In this document: piece after piece, positions 17,682 through 25,655 of the stretch | Layout of the letters: the number at the start of each line of letters is the position of its first letter | How positions within the stretch are numbered: the first letter of the stretch is position 1 | Origin: Bacteroidota bacterium | GTDB lineage: Bacteria; Bacteroidota; Bacteroidia; Flavobacteriales; Weeksellaceae | Direction of reading: 5' to 3' | Length of the DNA stretch: 60,396 bases | NCBI GenBank assembly: GCA_023458415.1 | Contig: JAEWZO010000007.1 | Location: 1 to 60,396, forward strand | Notes under the pieces: generated by a model | The model's database searches: none | Seen by the model: the letters and a program-made list of their open reading frames with translations, nothing else | Told to the model about the DNA's origin: nothing | Translations under genes and position numbers: made by a program

Positions 17682-20600
17682 TTACATCGCCTGCATTCTA
17701 AAGCTCATACTTTCCACCACTTTCAGAATTGCTTCCACGGTATCCATTGAAGTTAGACACGGTACGCCGTTTTCCACCGACATTCTGCGGATCTGGAAAC
17801 CGTCTCTTTCGGCCTGTTTTCCTTTGGTGGTGGTGTTTACCACATACTGAACTTTTCCTTTTTGGATAAGGTCAATCAGGTTGACATCTTCCTCTCCGAT
17901 CTTGTAACCAATTTTCACAGGTATACCTTTTTCTTCAAAGAATTTTGCCGTTCCTTCTGTTGCCCAGATTCTGAAACCAACTTCGTGGAATCGTTTTGCA
18001 AATTCCGAAGCTTCTTCCTTATGTTTATCTGCCACTGTGAACAGAATGGAACCGTGTGTCGGAACTTTTCTTCCGGCCGCGATAAATCCTTTGTACAGGG
18101 CTTTTTCAAGCGTAGTATCTTTCCCCATCACTTCTCCGGTAGATTTCATTTCCGGACCGAGTGAGGTATCCACTTTAGTGAGTTTTGAGAAGGAGAATAC
18201 CGGAACTTTTACGAATACACCGTCTTTTTCCGGAACGAGTCCGTTCTTGTAACCGAGGTCTTTAAGTTTGGCTCCTAAAATCGCTTTTGTAGCAAGGTTT
18301 GCCATCGGAACATCGGTGATTTTTGAAAGGAACGGAACCGTTCTCGATGAGCGCGGATTCACCTCAATCACATACACTTCATTTTCGAAAAGTACGTACT
18401 GGATGTTCATTAAACCAATGACATTTAGACCTTTTGCGAGACGTTCGGTATAATCCACCAGATCCTTCATACATTTTTCGTTGATGTTCTGCGGAGGATA
18501 CACGGCAATCGAGTCGCCGGAGTGAACTCCTGCCCTTTCGATATGCTCCATAATCCCTGGAATAATCACGGTTTCGCCGTCGCAAATGGCATCCACTTCC
18601 ACTTCTTTTCCCACCATATATTTGTCGACAAGAACCGGCTTTTCAGGATCCACTTCCACCGCATTTTCCATATAGTGAGCGAGTTCGGTTTCGTTGTAAA
18701 CGATTTCCATTGCGCGACCACCCAAAACGTAACTCGGACGAACCAATACAGGATAACCGATTTCATTGGCGATTTTGATTGCGCCTTCTTTCGAGAAAGA
18801 TGTTGCTCCTTTCGGCTGGGGAATTCCCAGTTCCTGAAGGGCTTTTTCAAACTTGTCTCGGTTCTCGGCTCTGTCCAGGTCTTCAAGAGAAGTTCCCAGA
18901 ATCTGAACACCGTGCGAAGCCAGTTTATCAGCAAGATTGATGGCGGTTTGTCCACCAAACTGTACTACTACGCCTTTTGGCTTTTCCAGTTCGATGATAT
19001 TCATCACATCTTCTTCGGTCAGCGGTTCAAAATAGAGTTTATCCGAAATCGAGAAGTCGGTGGAAACTGTTTCCGGATTGTTGTTGATGATGATGGCTTC
19101 GTAACCCATTTCCTTGATTGCCCACACCGAATGTACCGTTGCATAGTCGAATTCCACACCCTGACCAATCCTGATCGGACCGGAACCCAACACTATGATT
19201 TTCTCTTTTTCGGAAACGATGCTTTCGTTTTCATCCTCATAAGTTCCGTAGAAATAAGGTGTTTCGGATTCGAATTCGGCAGCGCAGGTATCCACCATTT
19301 TGTACACCGGCATTATTCCATTTTCTTTTCGGAATTCGAAAACTTCACGCTGTTTCACAGCCCAGTGGTACGCCACATTCATATCGGAAAACCCAAGTTT
19401 TTTGGCTTCTCTCAGGATTTCAGGGTTAAATTTATTTTCTGCGATGGTTTTCTCAAAATCCACCAGTTTTTTCAGTTTCCAGATGAAGAATTTATCGATC
19501 TGGCTCCATTCTACAATCTTTTCCCAGTCATAGCCGCGTCTTAAAGCATCACCGATGATGAAGAGCCTTTCATCATCACACACGCGGATTCTTCTTTCAA
19601 TTTCTTCGTCAGTCAGAGCTTCTGCCTGCTTGGTTTTCAGTCCAAGGTGGCGAATTCCGGTTTCCAGGGAACGGATGGCTTTCTGAATGCTTTCCTCAAA
19701 ATTTCTTCCGATGGCCATTACTTCGCCGGTTGCTTTCATTTGCGTTGAAAGGCGTCTGTCGGCAGTTTCAAATTTATCAAACGGGAATCTCGGAATTTTC
19801 GTTACGACGTAATCCAAAGTCGGTTCGAAGCACGCGTAGGTTTTTCCGGTCACCGGATTCATCATTTCGTCCAAAGTAAGTCCAACCGCGATTTTGGCTG
19901 CCAGTTTTGCAATCGGATAACCTGTTGCTTTACTCGCCAACGCCGATGAACGCGAAACTCTTGGGTTTACTTCAATGATATAATAGTTGAATGAATGCGG
20001 ATCCAAAGCAAGCTGAACGTTACATCCACCTTCAATTCCGAGCGCGCGGATGATTTTCAGGGAAGCATTCCTCAGCAGTTGATATTCTCTGTCGGAAAGC
20101 GTTTGCGAAGGCGCCACCACAATAGAATCTCCCGTGTGAACGCCAACCGGATCTACGTTTTCCATATTACAAACCACGATGGCATTGTTGTTGGCATCGC
20201 GCATTACTTCGTACTCGATTTCCTTGTAACCGGCGATGGATTTCTCAATCAGACACTGCGTTACCGGCGAATATTTCAGTCCGAGTTCCGTGATTTCGCG
20301 AAGCTGCGTTTCGTTGTCAGCAATTCCACCTCCGGTTCCGCCCATTGTAAAAGCCGGTCGAACAATTACCGGATAACCGATTTCATCTGCGAAATTCAGC
20401 GCGCCTTCAACCGTGTTTACGATGTCACTTTCAGGTACAGGCTCGTTCAGTTCTTTCATCAGTTCACGGAAAAGATCACGGTCCTCCGCTTTATTGATGG
20501 CCGAAAGTTTGGTTCCCAAAACCTCAACATCACATTCTTCCAGGATTCCGGATTTTTCCAGTTCAATGGCCATATTCAGTCCGATCTGTCCGCCCAAAGT

Positions 20601-20861
20601 CGGTAAAAGTGCATCAGGACGTTCTTTACGGATGATGTGACTCACAAACGGAAGCGAAATCGGCTCGATGTACACTTTGTCGGCGATTTCCACATCGGTC
20701 ATAATCGTGGCCGGATTCGAGTTGATGAGAATCACGCGGTAACCCTCTTCTTTCAGCGCAAGACACGCCTGTGTTCCAGCATAATCGAATTCTGCAGCCT
20801 GCCCGATAATGATGGGTCCGGAGCCAATTACTAAAATGGTTTTTATGTCGGTTCTTTTCAT
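17682..20861 (-). CDS. carB: Carbamoyl-phosphate synthase large subunit
   Basis: The 1059-residue ammonia-using subunit that makes carbamoyl phosphate from bicarbonate, two ATP and ammonia channelled from CarA, feeding both pyrimidine and arginine synthesis. It has two homologous ATP-grasp halves, each starting with IxVLGSGPIxIGQ (first VIGSGPIIIGQAAEFDYAGTQ, second VLGSGPIRIGQGVEFDYATV). Glycine-rich loops MGGTGGG and LGGRAME follow, and the C-terminal MGS-like allosteric domain starts near residue 930. It is separated from carA by a serine hydrolase gene. A 7-bp repeat array occupies its leader. Confidence 0.95.
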   Translation of the reverse strand: MKRTDIKTILVIGSGPIIIGQAAEFDYAGTQACLALKEEGYRVILINSNPATIMTDVEIADKVYIEPISLPFVSHIIRKERPDALLPTLGGQIGLNMAIELEKSGILEECDVEVLGTKLSAINKAEDRDLFRELMKELNEPVPESDIVNTVEGALNFADEIGYPVIVRPAFTMGGTGGGIADNETQLREITELGLKYSPVTQCLIEKSIAGYKEIEYEVMRDANNNAIVVCNMENVDPVGVHTGDSIVVAPSQTLSDREYQLLRNASLKIIRALGIEGGCNVQLALDPHSFNYYIIEVNPRVSRSSALASKATGYPIAKLAAKIAVGLTLDEMMNPVTGKTYACFEPTLDYVVTKIPRFPFDKFETADRRLSTQMKATGEVMAIGRNFEESIQKAIRSLETGIRHLGLKTKQAEALTDEEIERRIRVCDDERLFIIGDALRRGYDWEKIVEWSQIDKFFIWKLKKLVDFEKTIAENKFNPEILREAKKLGFSDMNVAYHWAVKQREVFEFRKENGIMPVYKMVDTCAAEFESETPYFYGTYEDENESIVSEKEKIIVLGSGPIRIGQGVEFDYATVHSVWAIKEMGYEAIIINNNPETVSTDFSISDKLYFEPLTEEDVMNIIELEKPKGVVVQFGGQTAINLADKLASHGVQILGTSLEDLDRAENRDKFEKALQELGIPQPKGATSFSKEGAIKIANEIGYPVLVRPSYVLGGRAMEIVYNETELAHYMENAVEVDPEKPVLVDKYMVGKEVEVDAICDGETVIIPGIMEHIERAGVHSGDSIAVYPPQNINEKCMKDLVDYTERLAKGLNVIGLMNIQYVLFENEVYVIEVNPRSSRTVPFLSKITDVPMANLATKAILGAKLKDLGYKNGLVPEKDGVFVKVPVFSFSKLTKVDTSLGPEMKSTGEVMGKDTTLEKALYKGFIAAGRKVPTHGSILFTVADKHKEEASEFAKRFHEVGFRIWATEGTAKFFEEKGIPVKIGYKIGEEDVNLIDLIQKGKVQYVVNTTTKGKQAERDGFQIRRMSVENGVPCLTSMDTVEAILKVVESMSFRMQAM

Positions 20862-20868
20862 TTCTATT

Positions 20869-20903
20869 AGATTGCAGATGTCAGATTTCAGACATCAGAT
20901 TTT
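20869..20903. repeat. 7-bp tandem repeat array (AGATTTC type)
   Basis: Five heptads, AGATTGC AGATGTC AGATTTC AGACATC AGATTTT, lie between the serine hydrolase stop and the carB start, filling most of the 41-base gap. The array runs from 8 bases upstream of the carB ATG to the first base of the serine hydrolase stop codon. Confidence 0.75.
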
Positions 20904-21946
20904 TATTTAATCAAATTACTGTTTATTACAATTTTTCTTACTTGTTCTTCAAAATAGTAAGCAATATCGAAATTATCTGTTGCATGATTTTCCAAAACAA
21001 TAACGCTAATTTTATTTTTCGGATAATAAAGATTTACCGCAGTAAACCCTGCACCAGGCATAAATCCGGTATGGCCGTACTCCACAAAATTTCCTTTGTC
21101 ATTAATTCGTAATCCATACCCGTAACCAATTTCTTTTTCACTAAAAAGCGTATGAATATTGGTAACTGAATAATCAATCATTTTCTGAAAAGATTCGGGC
21201 TTCAAGATTTTTCCGTTGTGTAATGCGAAATTCCATTTGCTTAAATCTGGTGCAGAAACTGTAATGTTGCTTCCCGGATAATACTCAGATTTCAGTGGAA
21301 GATCGGTTACCAAACTTTTTCCTTTTTCTTTCGAAATGAAATAACTTTTAACTGTCGGTTGATTACTTTGAGGATAAAAACTATTGCTCATTTTCAGGTT
21401 TGAAAAAAGGTTATTCACCAAATCTTCATATTTTTTCCCTGTCGCATTTTCTAAAATTTTACCCAATAGTGCATAGCCGATATTTGAATATCTAAATTGT
21501 GTTCCGGGCTCAAACAAAAGGTTTTCTTTTAATTCCCATGAGTCAATTCCCGATGAATTATTCAGCAAATGATGAACGGTCACTTGATCAGCCCAAGAAT
21601 AAGTGAAATCTATTAGAAAGTTTTTTATTGGTGCATTGAGTTGAATGTTGCCCTTCTCCACTTCTAACATGATCAAAGTTGCTGTTACCTGTTTTGCAAT
21701 GGACATAGATGAAAATCTGTCATCAGGTTTGCTGTGGATTTTATTCTCTTCATCAGAAAAGCCATGCGATTTCTTATAAATTGTCTTCCCATTTTCTGAA
21801 ATCAAAACAATTCCACTGAACGAACGGGGTGATTTTGTTTGAATTAAACTGTCGATTTCTGAAAATGCAAATTTATTTGCAGTAGCCATTCGAGTGTTGC
21901 AACTGACAAATTGTAACAATATTAGAATTAGAAAAAAATGCTTCAT
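20903..21946 (-). CDS. Serine hydrolase of the beta-lactamase/DD-peptidase fold, lipoprotein
   Basis: A 347-residue class C beta-lactamase-like hydrolase. A type II signal peptide ends with lipobox FVSC (Cys16), so it should be anchored to a membrane. Active-site motifs are Ser82-x-x-Lys85 (SIAK), YSN (153-155) and HTG (GHTGFMPG). Such proteins act as esterases or peptidases on cell-wall or peptide substrates; substrate unknown. It lies between carA and carB on the same strand, an unrelated gene within the pyrimidine cluster, ending 41 bases before carB. Confidence 0.88.
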   Translation of the reverse strand: MKHFFLILILLQFVSCNTRMATANKFAFSEIDSLIQTKSPRSFSGIVLISENGKTIYKKSHGFSDEENKIHSKPDDRFSSMSIAKQVTATLIMLEVEKGNIQLNAPIKNFLIDFTYSWADQVTVHHLLNNSSGIDSWELKENLLFEPGTQFRYSNIGYALLGKILENATGKKYEDLVNNLFSNLKMSNSFYPQSNQPTVKSYFISKEKGKSLVTDLPLKSEYYPGSNITVSAPDLSKWNFALHNGKILKPESFQKMIDYSVTNIHTLFSEKEIGYGYGLRINDKGNFVEYGHTGFMPGAGFTAVNLYYPKNKISVIVLENHATDNFDIAYYFEEQVRKIVINSNLIK

Positions 21947-21962
21947 TAATTATTTATCGCAA

Positions 21963-23042
21963 CTAAATTTTTTTTTTAAATTCCTCCATCATTTCAATAA
22001 ACTCATCAAACAAATAATTCGCGTCTTCAGGTCCCGGGCTGGCTTCAGGGTGATACTGCACTGAGAAACAAGGAAAATTCTTATGACGGAAACCTTCGTT
22101 CGTGCGGTCATTCAGTGCGATGTGTGTTTCTACCAAATCAGTATTTTTCAGACTTTCGGAATCGATGGCGTAACCGTGATTCTGGGAGGTGATTTCCACG
22201 CGGTTTTTCTGAATATCCAGAACCGGATGATTTCCACCACGGTGACCGAATTTCAGTTTGAAAGTCTTTGCTCCACAAGCCAAACCAATCAGTTGGTGCC
22301 CCAGACAAATCCCGAAAACAGGCACTTTTCCCAAAAGTCCGTTGATCATTTCAGAAGCGCCTTTCACATCTTCCGGATTTCCGGGTCCATTGGAAAGCAT
22401 TACGCCATCAGGATTCATCAGCAGTATTTCATCGGCTGTTGAGTCCTGAGAAACCACGGTGATGTCACAGTCGCGTTGAGAAAGTTCGCGGATGATTCCG
22501 AGTTTGGAACCGAAATCGACAACCACCACTTTGAAACCTCGTCCCGGTGCAGCATAAGGCGTTTTCGTGGAAACAGATTCAACCTGATTGTTTGGAATTT
22601 CAAAGCTTTGAAGGAAATTCACTACCTCTTCTTCATTGGCGTCTGCATCAACGATTTTTCCGCGAACCACACCTTTGTTGCGAATGATTTTGGTAAGTTT
22701 TCTGGTATCAATGCCTTCAATTCCGGAAAGGTTTTTCTTTTTGAACAGTTCATCAACTGTCATCTGATTTCTGAAATTGGACGGAAAATCGCAAAGTTCC
22801 TTTACGATAAGGCCTTTCAGCGCAGGTTCCATACTTTCGTAATCGTCGCGGTTGATGCCGTAATTCCCGATCAACGGATAGGTCATACACACGAGCTGAC
22901 CGCTGTACGAAGGATCCGAAATCAGTTCCTGATAACCGGTCATTCCCGTATTGAACACCACTTCGCCCTCGGTTTCCAGATTCGCGCCGAATCCTTTGCC
23001 GTGGAATACTTCGCCTGATTCTAATATTAATTTCTTTTTCAT
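21963..23042 (-). CDS. carA: Carbamoyl-phosphate synthase small subunit (glutamine amidotransferase)
   Basis: A 359-residue subunit that hydrolyses glutamine and passes ammonia to CarB. The N-terminal half has the CarA-specific block GEVVFNTGMTGYQE and DPSYSGQLV. The C-terminal class I glutaminase domain has the nucleophile in GICLGHQ and the His/Glu pair in YHPEASPGPED. Start ATG 23042 (MKKKLILESG) matches the family; the codons further upstream lie in repeat sequence. A terminator sits between pyrB and carA, so carA probably has its own promoter in the gap. Confidence 0.95.
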   Translation of the reverse strand: MKKKLILESGEVFHGKGFGANLETEGEVVFNTGMTGYQELISDPSYSGQLVCMTYPLIGNYGINRDDYESMEPALKGLIVKELCDFPSNFRNQMTVDELFKKKNLSGIEGIDTRKLTKIIRNKGVVRGKIVDADANEEEVVNFLQSFEIPNNQVESVSTKTPYAAPGRGFKVVVVDFGSKLGIIRELSQRDCDITVVSQDSTADEILLMNPDGVMLSNGPGNPEDVKGASEMINGLLGKVPVFGICLGHQLIGLACGAKTFKLKFGHRGGNHPVLDIQKNRVEITSQNHGYAIDSESLKNTDLVETHIALNDRTNEGFRHKNFPCFSVQYHPEASPGPEDANYLFDEFIEMMEEFKKKI

Positions 23043-23049
23043 TTTATTC

Positions 23050-23084
23050 AGATTCAAGAGCCAAGAACCGAGATTCAAGACTAT
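23050..23084. repeat. 7-bp tandem repeat array upstream of carA
   Basis: Five heptads, AGATTCA AGAGCCA AGAACCG AGATTCA AGACTAT, end 7 bases before the carA start codon, in the region that would be its 5' leader. Confidence 0.7.
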
Positions 23085-23088
23085 TACT

Positions 23089-23113
23089 TAAAAAAAATGG
23101 GCGAAATGCCCAT
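23089..23113 (-). terminator. Terminator between pyrB and carA
   Basis: On the minus strand ATGGGC and GCCCAT form a stem (23097-23113) with loop ATTTC, followed by a T run, 9 bases after the pyrB stop. Confidence 0.8.
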
Positions 23114-23121
23114 TGTATAAA

Positions 23122-24021
23122 TTACTTAATTTCTTCGAACTCGAAGCCTTCTCTTTCCAAAACATCTTTCAAAATAGCCATTCTTGCAAATACGCCGTTT
23201 TCCATCTGTTTGAAAATTCTGGATTTAGGAGACTCAACCAAATCAGCATCAATCTCAACACCGCGATTGATTGGTGCAGGATGCATGATGATGGCCTTAT
23301 CTTTCATTTTTTCCACGCGTTCCTTTGTTAAACCGTATTTTCTATGGTAAGATTCTTTAGAAATTTTGATTTTTTTATCGTGTCTTTCGTGCTGAATTCT
23401 TAAAAGCATCACAACATCCAATTCGGTAAGCAACTGATCTAGCGGCAAATAAGTCCCGTTTATAATCGTTCCTTCATCGAACCATTCGTCCGGTCCGGAA
23501 AAATAGACTTTCGCACCCAGTTTTCTTAATGCAACTGCATTGGAATTGGCAACACGACTGTGTTTCACATCACCTACAATTCCAATATTCAATCCTTTGA
23601 ACTTGCCGAATTCCTGATAGATCGTCATCAGATCCAGTAAACTTTGTGAAGGGTGATTTCCTTTTCCATCGCCACCGTTGATAATCGGGATTTTGATATT
23701 ATCCAGCTCATTATAATATGCATCGGTATTGTGACGGATAACCAAAAGGTTTACACCTAAACTTTCAAGCGTTTTCACCGTATCATACAAGGATTCTCCT
23801 TTGTTTACCGAACTTGTTGAGACATCAAAAGGAACTACATTCAATCCTAATTTGCGTTCTGCAATATCGAAACTGGTTTTGGTACGTGTGCTGTTTTCAT
23901 AGAACAGGTTCGATACAAAAATTTCCTTTTTTGCTTTCAGTACTTTTCCTTTGGAAAACTCTTCAGCGTCTTTCAGGAGAGATTCTATTCTCTTTACTGT
24001 CAGTTCGGATGTGGTAAGCAT
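23122..24021 (-). CDS. pyrB: Aspartate carbamoyltransferase catalytic subunit
   Basis: A 299-residue enzyme that condenses carbamoyl phosphate and aspartate, the committed step of pyrimidine synthesis. Motifs: carbamoyl-phosphate loop STRTKTSF, HPSQSLLD, and MHPAPINRGVE near the end. Start ATG 24021 (MLTTSELTVKR) fits homologues; a longer in-frame opening to 24216 runs back through a promoter and terminator and is not coding. No pyrI regulatory-subunit gene is adjacent. The leader (24022-24160) looks like a transcription attenuator. Confidence 0.95.
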   Translation of the reverse strand: MLTTSELTVKRIESLLKDAEEFSKGKVLKAKKEIFVSNLFYENSTRTKTSFDIAERKLGLNVVPFDVSTSSVNKGESLYDTVKTLESLGVNLLVIRHNTDAYYNELDNIKIPIINGGDGKGNHPSQSLLDLMTIYQEFGKFKGLNIGIVGDVKHSRVANSNAVALRKLGAKVYFSGPDEWFDEGTIINGTYLPLDQLLTELDVVMLLRIQHERHDKKIKISKESYHRKYGLTKERVEKMKDKAIIMHPAPINRGVEIDADLVESPKSRIFKQMENGVFARMAILKDVLEREGFEFEEIK

Positions 24022-24036
24022 AATATCTGTTTTTGC

Positions 24037-24067
24037 AAAAAAAAACGAAGCCACAAATAGCCTCGTT
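24037..24067 (-). terminator. Attenuator terminator in the pyrB leader
   Basis: On the minus strand AACGAGGC (24067-24060) pairs with GCTTCGTT (24051-24044) through eight pairs, one a G-U. The loop is TATTTGTG, and seven more T residues follow. It ends 16 bases upstream of the pyrB ATG and directly overlaps the leader-ORF stop codon, so it must be read through for pyrB expression. Confidence 0.8.
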
Positions 24068-24146
24068 AATAATAAAAAATACTGTTGTTGTCGGCGTTGC
24101 CGTCTAAAAAATGTACATTTGAAAGTATGTTCATCAATGTTTCCAT
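24066..24146 (-). CDS. Putative pyrB leader peptide (26 codons)
   Basis: An ATG at 24146 opens a 26-codon ORF that ends ...NNSIFYY and stops at TAA 24068-24066. The last four sense codons are ATT TTT TAT TAT, a U-rich tract, and the first two bases of the terminator stem are the last two of the stop codon. A ribosome at the stop would cover the 5' arm of the hairpin. The ATG is 6 bases after a TATCTTTG promoter box. This is the layout of E. coli pyrL-pyrBI, where low UTP lets the ribosome keep up with a paused polymerase and prevents termination. Translation is inferred only. Confidence 0.5.
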   Translation of the reverse strand: METLMNILSNVHFLDGNADNNSIFYY

Positions 24147-24152
24147 TGGGTG

Positions 24153-24160
24153 CAAAGATA
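24153..24160 (-). promoter_or_regulatory. Promoter -7 box (TATCTTTG) of the pyrB leader
   Basis: A TAnnTTTG match on the minus strand. The expected transcription start falls at or next to the leader ATG at 24146. Confidence 0.65.
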
Positions 24161-24223
24161 GGAAATTTTTCGTTTTCATGAAATGGGTTTATGGTAATTT
24201 CGAATAAGTTTTCCACAAAAAAA

Positions 24224-24248
24224 GTCGCACTGCAAATTGCAGCGCGAC
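24224..24248 (-). terminator. Terminator after the YceI gene
   Basis: On the minus strand GTCGCGCTGCA pairs with TGCAGTGCGAC (one G-U) and is followed by a T run, 26 bases after the YceI stop codon. Confidence 0.8.
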
Positions 24249-24273
24249 AGTTTGTTTCTCAGAAAAAATCTGA

Positions 24274-24948
24274 TTATTTCTTAGCTGTTACAGTAGCTTT
24301 AAGAATGATGTCATCCTTAATTACTTTGTCTGCAGCAAGGTTTTCGATAGCCGTTCCGGAACCGTAGTTAACGCCCCATTTCGTTCTGTCGATCGTGAAC
24401 TGATCCGTTACCAAAGTTACGCCTTCAGCTGTTTCCGTTACCGTTGCAGGGAATTTAACAACATCAGTTTTACCTTTCATGTCGAAATTACCTTCTACCA
24501 TTGTTTTACCGTTTTCTTCAGTTACGTTGGTAATATCTAGAGTTGCTGTTGGGTAAGTATTTACGTTAAAGAAATCATCTTTCCCTTCTTCAGTAAGACC
24601 TTTCAGGTGACCTTCAAGTTTTCCTTTCATTTCAGGATCAGTAACATCTGTAACTGCGATTGAAGCCATATCGAAAACGATAGTACCGTCAACCAGTTTA
24701 CCTTCGTTAGTAACAAGATTTCCTTCTTTGATGCTGATGGTTCCCAAATGCTTATCACCGGTAACTTTACCACCTTCCCACTCAACTTTAGAATCTGCTA
24801 CTGCAATAGCGTTGGATGTCCCATCAACCGGAGCAGCTGTAGCTAGAGAATCTGTTGCTACAACAGTATCTGTAGCGGTAGCTTCTTTTTTACATGAAGT
24901 TAAAGTAAGTGCTGCAACTGCGAAAATTGCCAAAATGTTTTTGTTCAT
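24274..24948 (-). CDS. YceI family lipoprotein
   Basis: A 224-residue protein with a lipoprotein signal (lipobox LTSC, Cys19), a Thr/Ala/Asp-rich linker of about 25 residues, and a YceI lipocalin-like domain (SKVEWEGGKVTGDKHLGTI, EGNFDMKGKTDVVKFP, DRTKWGVNYGSGT). YceI proteins bind polyisoprenoids or similar lipids in a beta-barrel and are exported. It stands alone between its terminator and the upstream AT-rich region. Confidence 0.9.
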   Translation of the reverse strand: MNKNILAIFAVAALTLTSCKKEATATDTVVATDSLATAAPVDGTSNAIAVADSKVEWEGGKVTGDKHLGTISIKEGNLVTNEGKLVDGTIVFDMASIAVTDVTDPEMKGKLEGHLKGLTEEGKDDFFNVNTYPTATLDITNVTEENGKTMVEGNFDMKGKTDVVKFPATVTETAEGVTLVTDQFTIDRTKWGVNYGSGTAIENLAADKVIKDDIILKATVTAKK

Positions 24949-25042
24949 TTTTTTTGAATTAAATTAATTTTCGCGAAAATACAACTTTTTTAGAACTTGT
25001 CTAAATAAAGCGATTTCAAAAGCACATTTTGCAATTTTAATA

Positions 25043-25050
25043 TATATTTG
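25043..25050 (+). promoter_or_regulatory. Promoter -7 box (TATATTTG) of the zinc-ribbon/HTH gene
   Basis: A TAnnTTTG match 16 bases before the ATG at 25067, embedded in AATATATAT. The same AT sequence recurs as an inverted repeat upstream of the porin gene (25555-25585). Confidence 0.55.
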
Positions 25051-25066
25051 CTAAAAACATATAGTT

Positions 25067-25483
25067 ATGATGAACAGCTGTCCTAAATGCCACAACACGA
25101 ACGTTGTAAAAAGCGGAATAATAAAAGAAAGGCAACGGTTTCTTTGTAAAGACTGTAATTATTACTTCACTGTAAACAAACTTGGAAAACAAATCGATGA
25201 TTACTTTGTTACCAAAGCACTGCAACTCTATCTGGAAGGACTTTCCTATCGCGAAATTGAAAGAATTATCGGCGTTTCGCATGTTACAGTTAGCTCGTGG
25301 ATAAGGAAATACAACATCAAAAGGCCACCCCATTCGGATTTTCATCCGGTATATAAAGTGTTCAAGCAAAATGAATTAATTGAATATATGCAGACGGAAG
25401 AAAACATTAAGGGCTCCGGACTGATTATCACTGAGTTCGGAGATAAATACATGATGATTAAGTGGGAAAGATTCCGTAAATAA
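25067..25483 (+). CDS. IS1 InsA-like zinc-ribbon and helix-turn-helix protein, probable domesticated regulator
   Basis: A 138-residue protein. Residues 1-40 form a four-cysteine zinc ribbon (Cys5, Cys8, Cys27, Cys30: CPKCHN...FLCKDC) as in the InsA N-terminus of IS1 and IS1595-type transposases. Residues about 55-88 form a helix-turn-helix (YREIERIIGVSHVTVSSWIRK). The remaining 50 residues match no transposase catalytic domain: there is no DDE region, no inverted repeats flank the gene and it has its own promoter. It is followed by the porin and symporter genes of the acetate block. A DNA-binding regulator derived from a transposase is inferred, not shown. Confidence 0.75.
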   Translation: MMNSCPKCHNTNVVKSGIIKERQRFLCKDCNYYFTVNKLGKQIDDYFVTKALQLYLEGLSYREIERIIGVSHVTVSSWIRKYNIKRPPHSDFHPVYKVFKQNELIEYMQTEENIKGSGLIITEFGDKYMMIKWERFRK

Positions 25484-25554
25484 ACAACACTGCCACTAAT
25501 AAAATTACTATTAGAAAAAATCTATCATTTTGTTTTAAAACGGCTATCGCAGTC

Positions 25555-25585
25555 AATATATATATCATTTCCAATTATATATATT
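25555..25585. promoter_or_regulatory. AT-rich inverted repeat upstream of the porin gene
   Basis: Perfect 10-base arms AATATATATA (25555-25564) and TATATATATT (25576-25585) with an 11-base spacer. It lies 70 bases before the porin ATG and might be an operator, but alternating AT makes chance symmetry easy. Confidence 0.3.
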
Positions 25586-25655
25586 AAATTTTTCTGAACA
25601 AATTATTAATTTCAATTTAGTCCAAGCAAAACAAAGACTAAAAAATTAATAATCT

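Noticed and set aside
8477..20834. Many long open frames opposite parC, parE and carB (up to 340 codons)
   Set aside because: They are antisense shadows of large conserved genes, with low-complexity His/Phe/Arg-rich translations and no family match.
23122..24216. A 364-residue version of PyrB with a 65-residue N-terminal extension
   Set aside because: The extension reads through the promoter box, leader ORF and terminator in a frame without homology; homologues start at MLTTSELTVKR.
25555..25585. AT inverted repeat as a strong operator
   Set aside because: Kept only as a weak feature, because alternating AT easily forms perfect inverted repeats by chance.
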